Positions 33,257-35,928 of a DNA stretch of 35,928 nt are shown piece after piece (positions within the stretch are counted from its first letter, which is position 1; each line of letters begins with the position of its first letter). Location of the stretch: positions 1 through 35,928 of the forward strand of contig JAMAHW010000057.1 of assembly GCA_023627715.1 (NCBI GenBank), written 5' to 3'. The translations under genes and the position numbers were made by a program. This stretch comes from Periconia sp. R9002 (lineage: Eukaryota; Ascomycota; Dothideomycetes; Pleosporales; Periconiaceae). Under the pieces are notes generated by a model. That model searched no databases, was not told where the DNA came from, and worked only from the letters and a program-made list of their open reading frames with translations.

Positions 33257-34661
33257 TCACTCCTCAACCGTATCACGATAATAATACGCCAAAAACTGCG
33301 GAGGCGCAGGCGGGCCCGCAAACCCCTTCTCCCCACCAAACCCTCTAATCTCCCTCTCCTCTTCATCGCTCAACTCCACACCCAACGCCCCCCAATTCTC
33401 CTCCAGACACTCGATCCTCCTGGTCCCCGGAATGGGAATGATATCATCACCCTGCTTGATCAACCACGCGAGAGCGAGCTGCGCAACCGTACAGCTATAA
33501 TCCACAATTACCCAAAGTCAGCGCAGCGCTCCAACTACACCAACTACACCAACACACCCTCACGACCCTCCCGACAAAGCGAATTTCAAAGCAAAAAAAA
33601 AAAAAGAACAAACACTCACCCCTTCCGCTCGGCAACCCCCCTAAACCTCCTTACAAGCTCAACATTCCTCCCCAAATTCTCCCCCTGAAACCGCGGCATG
33701 TGCGCCACTCTCGAATCCCCCTCTGCAAACCCCTTCGCACCGTCCTCAGCGAAGCTCGTCGTCAGGATGCCTCGGCCCAGCGGCGTGGCAGCGACGATGG
33801 AGACGCCGAGCTCGCGGCACGTCGCGAGGAGGTTGGTGCCCTCGGGGCCCTCGATGTCGCGCGAGAAGACAGTGTAGTCGGCTTGGACGGCGGCGATTTT
33901 TGCGACGGCGGAAGCGCGGCGGAGGGTGGTGGAGGATACGCCTGAGAGGCCTATGTGTTTGATTTTTCCTTCCCTGTTTGTGTGGAGGTTGGACGTGTGA
34001 AGTGCTATAGAGCGAATATATGAACTTACCTTTGCAGCTCAGCCATCGCCCTAACCGTCTCTTCGATAGGGGTGTTGGGATTCGCGCTGTGCAGCCAATC
34101 TTTCACCCATCATCATCAGCAAACACCCCTCCTCAACCAACCAACCAACCAAAAACCAAACAAAAGAAAATACACTCACAAACATCAACCCACCCGCACC
34201 CCAACCGCCCCAAACTCGCCTCACAAGCCCGTCTACAATACCCCCCCGAACTATCCACCTCGCCCACGCCTCCACCTTTCACAAACCCAAACTTCGTTCC
34301 CAGGAAAACGTTCTCCCTTTTCCCCGGGCGCGCGGCGAACCACTTTCCTAACAAAACCTCACTATCATCATACAGACTAGACACACACAACACGCGTGTT
34401 AGTTAACCCCCCTTCTATTCTTTCACACTCATTCACTAACGTCCCGGGAATAGATGAGATGAGGGGACCTTACTCAGCCGTATCCCAAAACCTAGCCCCA
34501 ATCTCGTACGCGCGGTCGAGAATCGCAAAAGCCTCGTCGTCGGTGAGCGGCGTCGTGGTGTTGTAGGCGTGGGTGGAGAGGGGCATTAGGCCGTAGCCGA
34601 GGGCGGGGACGAGGGTGGTGGTGCCGAAGTGGTGGAGTTTTTTGGGTGGTGGGAGGGTCAT
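33257..34661 (-). CDS. Aldo-keto reductase
   Basis: Five exons (34661-34474, 34376-34180, 34099-34030, 33973-33620, 33494-33257) give 348 residues, normal for the family. It is an NADPH-dependent cytosolic reductase of aldehydes and ketones; the substrate is unknown. The catalytic tetrad is complete: D in WDTAD, Y in LYDDSE, K in GTKFGF, H in [11 protein letters not shown]. Also visible are [28 protein letters not shown] and the cofactor-binding IPIPGTRR near the C-terminus. The start is ATG 34661, just before the first strand ([15 protein letters not shown]); an upstream in-frame extension is simple-sequence driven. Intron 2 (34100-34179) ends in AAG; intron 4 (125 nt) is long for this window. 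It resembles yeast and fungal pyridoxal-reductase/AKR13-like enzymes. Confidence 0.92.
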
Positions 34662-34711
34662 TTTGGGGGTGAGGTTTGGGGGTTTGTGTGAGGCTTTACG
34701 AGTTAGAATGC

Positions 34712-34733
34712 GTGTGTGTGTGTGTGTGTGTGG
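34712..34733 (+). repeat. (GT)n microsatellite, AKR leader
   Basis: An uninterrupted GT run of about 22 bp lies 50 bp upstream of the AKR start, probably in its leader or core promoter. Confidence 0.85.
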
Positions 34734-34770
34734 GAAGAATAAGATGAGATAATAGAACGGGGGGTACAAA

Positions 34771-34795
34771 TCTCTCTCTCTCTCTCTCTCTCTCT
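34771..34795 (+). repeat. (CT)n microsatellite, AKR upstream region
   Basis: A CT run of about 24 bp upstream of the AKR gene (GA on its sense strand). Confidence 0.85.
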
Positions 34796-35514
34796 TTTGG
34801 GCGGTTTATATACTTACACTTCACCTTACCTCCATCTTACGCACACAACATCTTTTCGTCCGTTCGTGCCCCGTCGGTCCTCCCAAACCCCTTTACTTCC
34901 GCGTCTTTCCATCTATCCCCTTCCCACCAAACCAAATCAACCCATCCACATCCCCCCCCCACCCCCCAAACCCAAAAACAGAAAACAATCTGGCACCCTA
35001 CCTACCTTTATACACCCACATACTCCTTTCTCTGAGACCCCAGGGGCGCGAGGACACCGAGGGAAGTGTGAGTGGTTGGCTTACAATGTTGTTGGAAAGG
35101 TGGAGGGTTGCTGGGGGCGGGGGCCGCGGGGACCGTTGGGGACCGTGGGGATTGATTGGATGTGTATACGAGGTAGAGGGATGTTGAGGTAAAATATAAG
35201 CAAACAAACACTTTCGAACACAGTATCGGTTCAGGGATGAGGGAGGAGGAAATTAGAGAGGAGAGCATAAGAGGGGATTGATGTAGGTGCGTAGGGAGGA
35301 GTGTTAGGAGGTTAGGGGAGGGTAGAGTAGGAAGGTGAGTCCGACTGCTCTGCTAACGCATTGATATGTATGTATGTACAAGTAAATCATCAACGTCCCC
35401 CAACCAAGCCAGACACGTTACCTGGGATTTGTACTACGTCCAAGCTAATCCAGTGATTTGTAGTGTGAGTTGCTTATCAAGATTAAGAAGTTATTTTTTT
35501 CGTATATGTGACTC

Positions 35515-35609
35515 TGTGTGTGTGTGTGTGTGCGTGTGTGTGTGTGCGTGTGTGTGTGTGCGTGTGTGTGTGTGCGTGTGTGTGTGTGCGTGTGCGTGTG
35601 TGTGTGTGA
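35515..35609 (+). repeat. Compound TG minisatellite with periodic TGCG interruptions
   Basis: About 95 bp of TG dinucleotides interrupted by C at mostly regular spacing, giving a higher-order unit of roughly 16 bp (a TG run then CG). Alternating purine/pyrimidine, so it can form Z-DNA. Confidence 0.85.
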
Positions 35610-35650
35610 GTACAGGAGGAGGTAGAGGGGAAGCTCCTATCTCAGATTTT

Positions 35651-35671
35651 TAATATATATATATATATATA
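35651..35671 (+). repeat. (AT)n microsatellite
   Basis: A 20-bp AT run followed shortly by a TAGA-type tetranucleotide repeat at 35680-35692. Confidence 0.8.
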
Positions 35672-35866
35672 GTATTAGGATAGATAGATAGGTAGCTTGA
35701 GATAACCCTTCACGCCCACCTCTCTCTTTCCCCTTCTTCCCTTCCCTCCTCTACCAATCACCCTTCCCTCCTATCCCTTGTTTCTACCGCCGAACAGATT
35801 TCGAAAGAAAGCCCTAGGGCTAAAGAGGTATATATGTAGACAATCACCAACTTCCCAAGGATAAAA

Positions 35867-35885
35867 GGGGGGGGGGGGGGGGGGG
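35867..35885 (+). repeat. Poly-G run
   Basis: Nineteen consecutive G near the window end. Long G homopolymers are rare in fungal DNA and often mis-sized in assemblies, so the length is uncertain. Confidence 0.8.
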
Positions 35886-35928
35886 ATGAGGGTGGTGAGT
35901 TACGATGAAAAAAACAAAGAAATAAAGA

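Larger units (their letters stand above)
34662..35928. other. Gene-free, microsatellite-rich region
   Basis: 1.27 kb upstream of the aldo-keto reductase to the window end, rich in C/T or G/A tracts and simple repeats. Open frames here are products of repeat composition. The AKR promoter must lie near 34665-34900, within a GT repeat and a CT repeat. Confidence 0.5.

Noticed and set aside
32980..33688. Plus-strand frames opposite the aldo-keto reductase 3' end
   Set aside because: They are antisense to exons carrying clear AKR motifs.
35515..35609. CRISPR-like repeat array
   Set aside because: Dinucleotide-based array with no unique spacers, in a eukaryotic genome.

Overview
This window comes from a filamentous ascomycete (Pezizomycotina; Dothideomycetes is a guess). 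The evidence is short introns (about 45-125 nt, GT..AG, CTRAY-like branch sites), an Ase1/MAP65 gene, a Dicer-like 2 gene, HeLo/DUF7580-like and ankyrin genes, and transposons wrecked by repeat-induced point mutation (RIP: CpA to TpA on both strands). No bacterial or plasmid features, tRNA, rRNA or CRISPR array were seen. Gene models were built by hand-joining reading frames across splice sites, so exon edges are predictions.

Layout. 1-6550: an AT-rich RIP block. It holds a dead Ty3/gypsy pol (reverse transcriptase, RNase H, integrase, chromodomain; about 90-2960) and a dead pogo-type DDE transposase (about 4200-6020). The transposase is split by a 181-bp solo-LTR-like insertion with a perfect 5-bp target duplication. 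6587-17125: an accessory island with a clear RNA theme. It has an OTT_1508-like deaminase-fold gene (-), a gene for a C-terminal double-stranded-RNA-binding domain (+), a conserved-looking hypothetical gene broken by a RIP-type stop (-), and a seven-exon Dicer-like 2 gene (-). An exact 20-bp sequence occurs in inverted orientation at 8642-8661 and 17477-17496. 18531-23633: ordinary core genes, a single-pass membrane protein (-) and Ase1/MAP65 (+), divergent from a 1.2-kb promoter region. 23634-25842: a gene-free interval with a strong strand-skewed G-rich tract and two telomere-type repeats. 25843-32907: a divergent pair sharing a 190-bp promoter, namely a HeLo-like/DUF7580 protein (-) and a 1593-residue zinc-finger/ankyrin/ZZ protein (+). 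This layout resembles fungal effector/sensor pairs. 33257-34661: an intact five-exon aldo-keto reductase (-). 34662-35928: simple-sequence DNA with no gene.

Main result. The Dicer-like 2 protein keeps a complete helicase (MDTGSGKT, DEAHHC, SAS, QRRGRAR) but has lost catalytic acids in both RNase III domains: E to Q in RNase IIIa (Q934), and E to A plus E to Q in RNase IIIb (A1019, Q1152). It is predicted to be a helicase-competent, cleavage-dead Dicer, located near a dsRNA-binding protein and a deaminase-family protein. That these genes act together as one RNA-sensing or RNA-modifying system is inference from gene order only.
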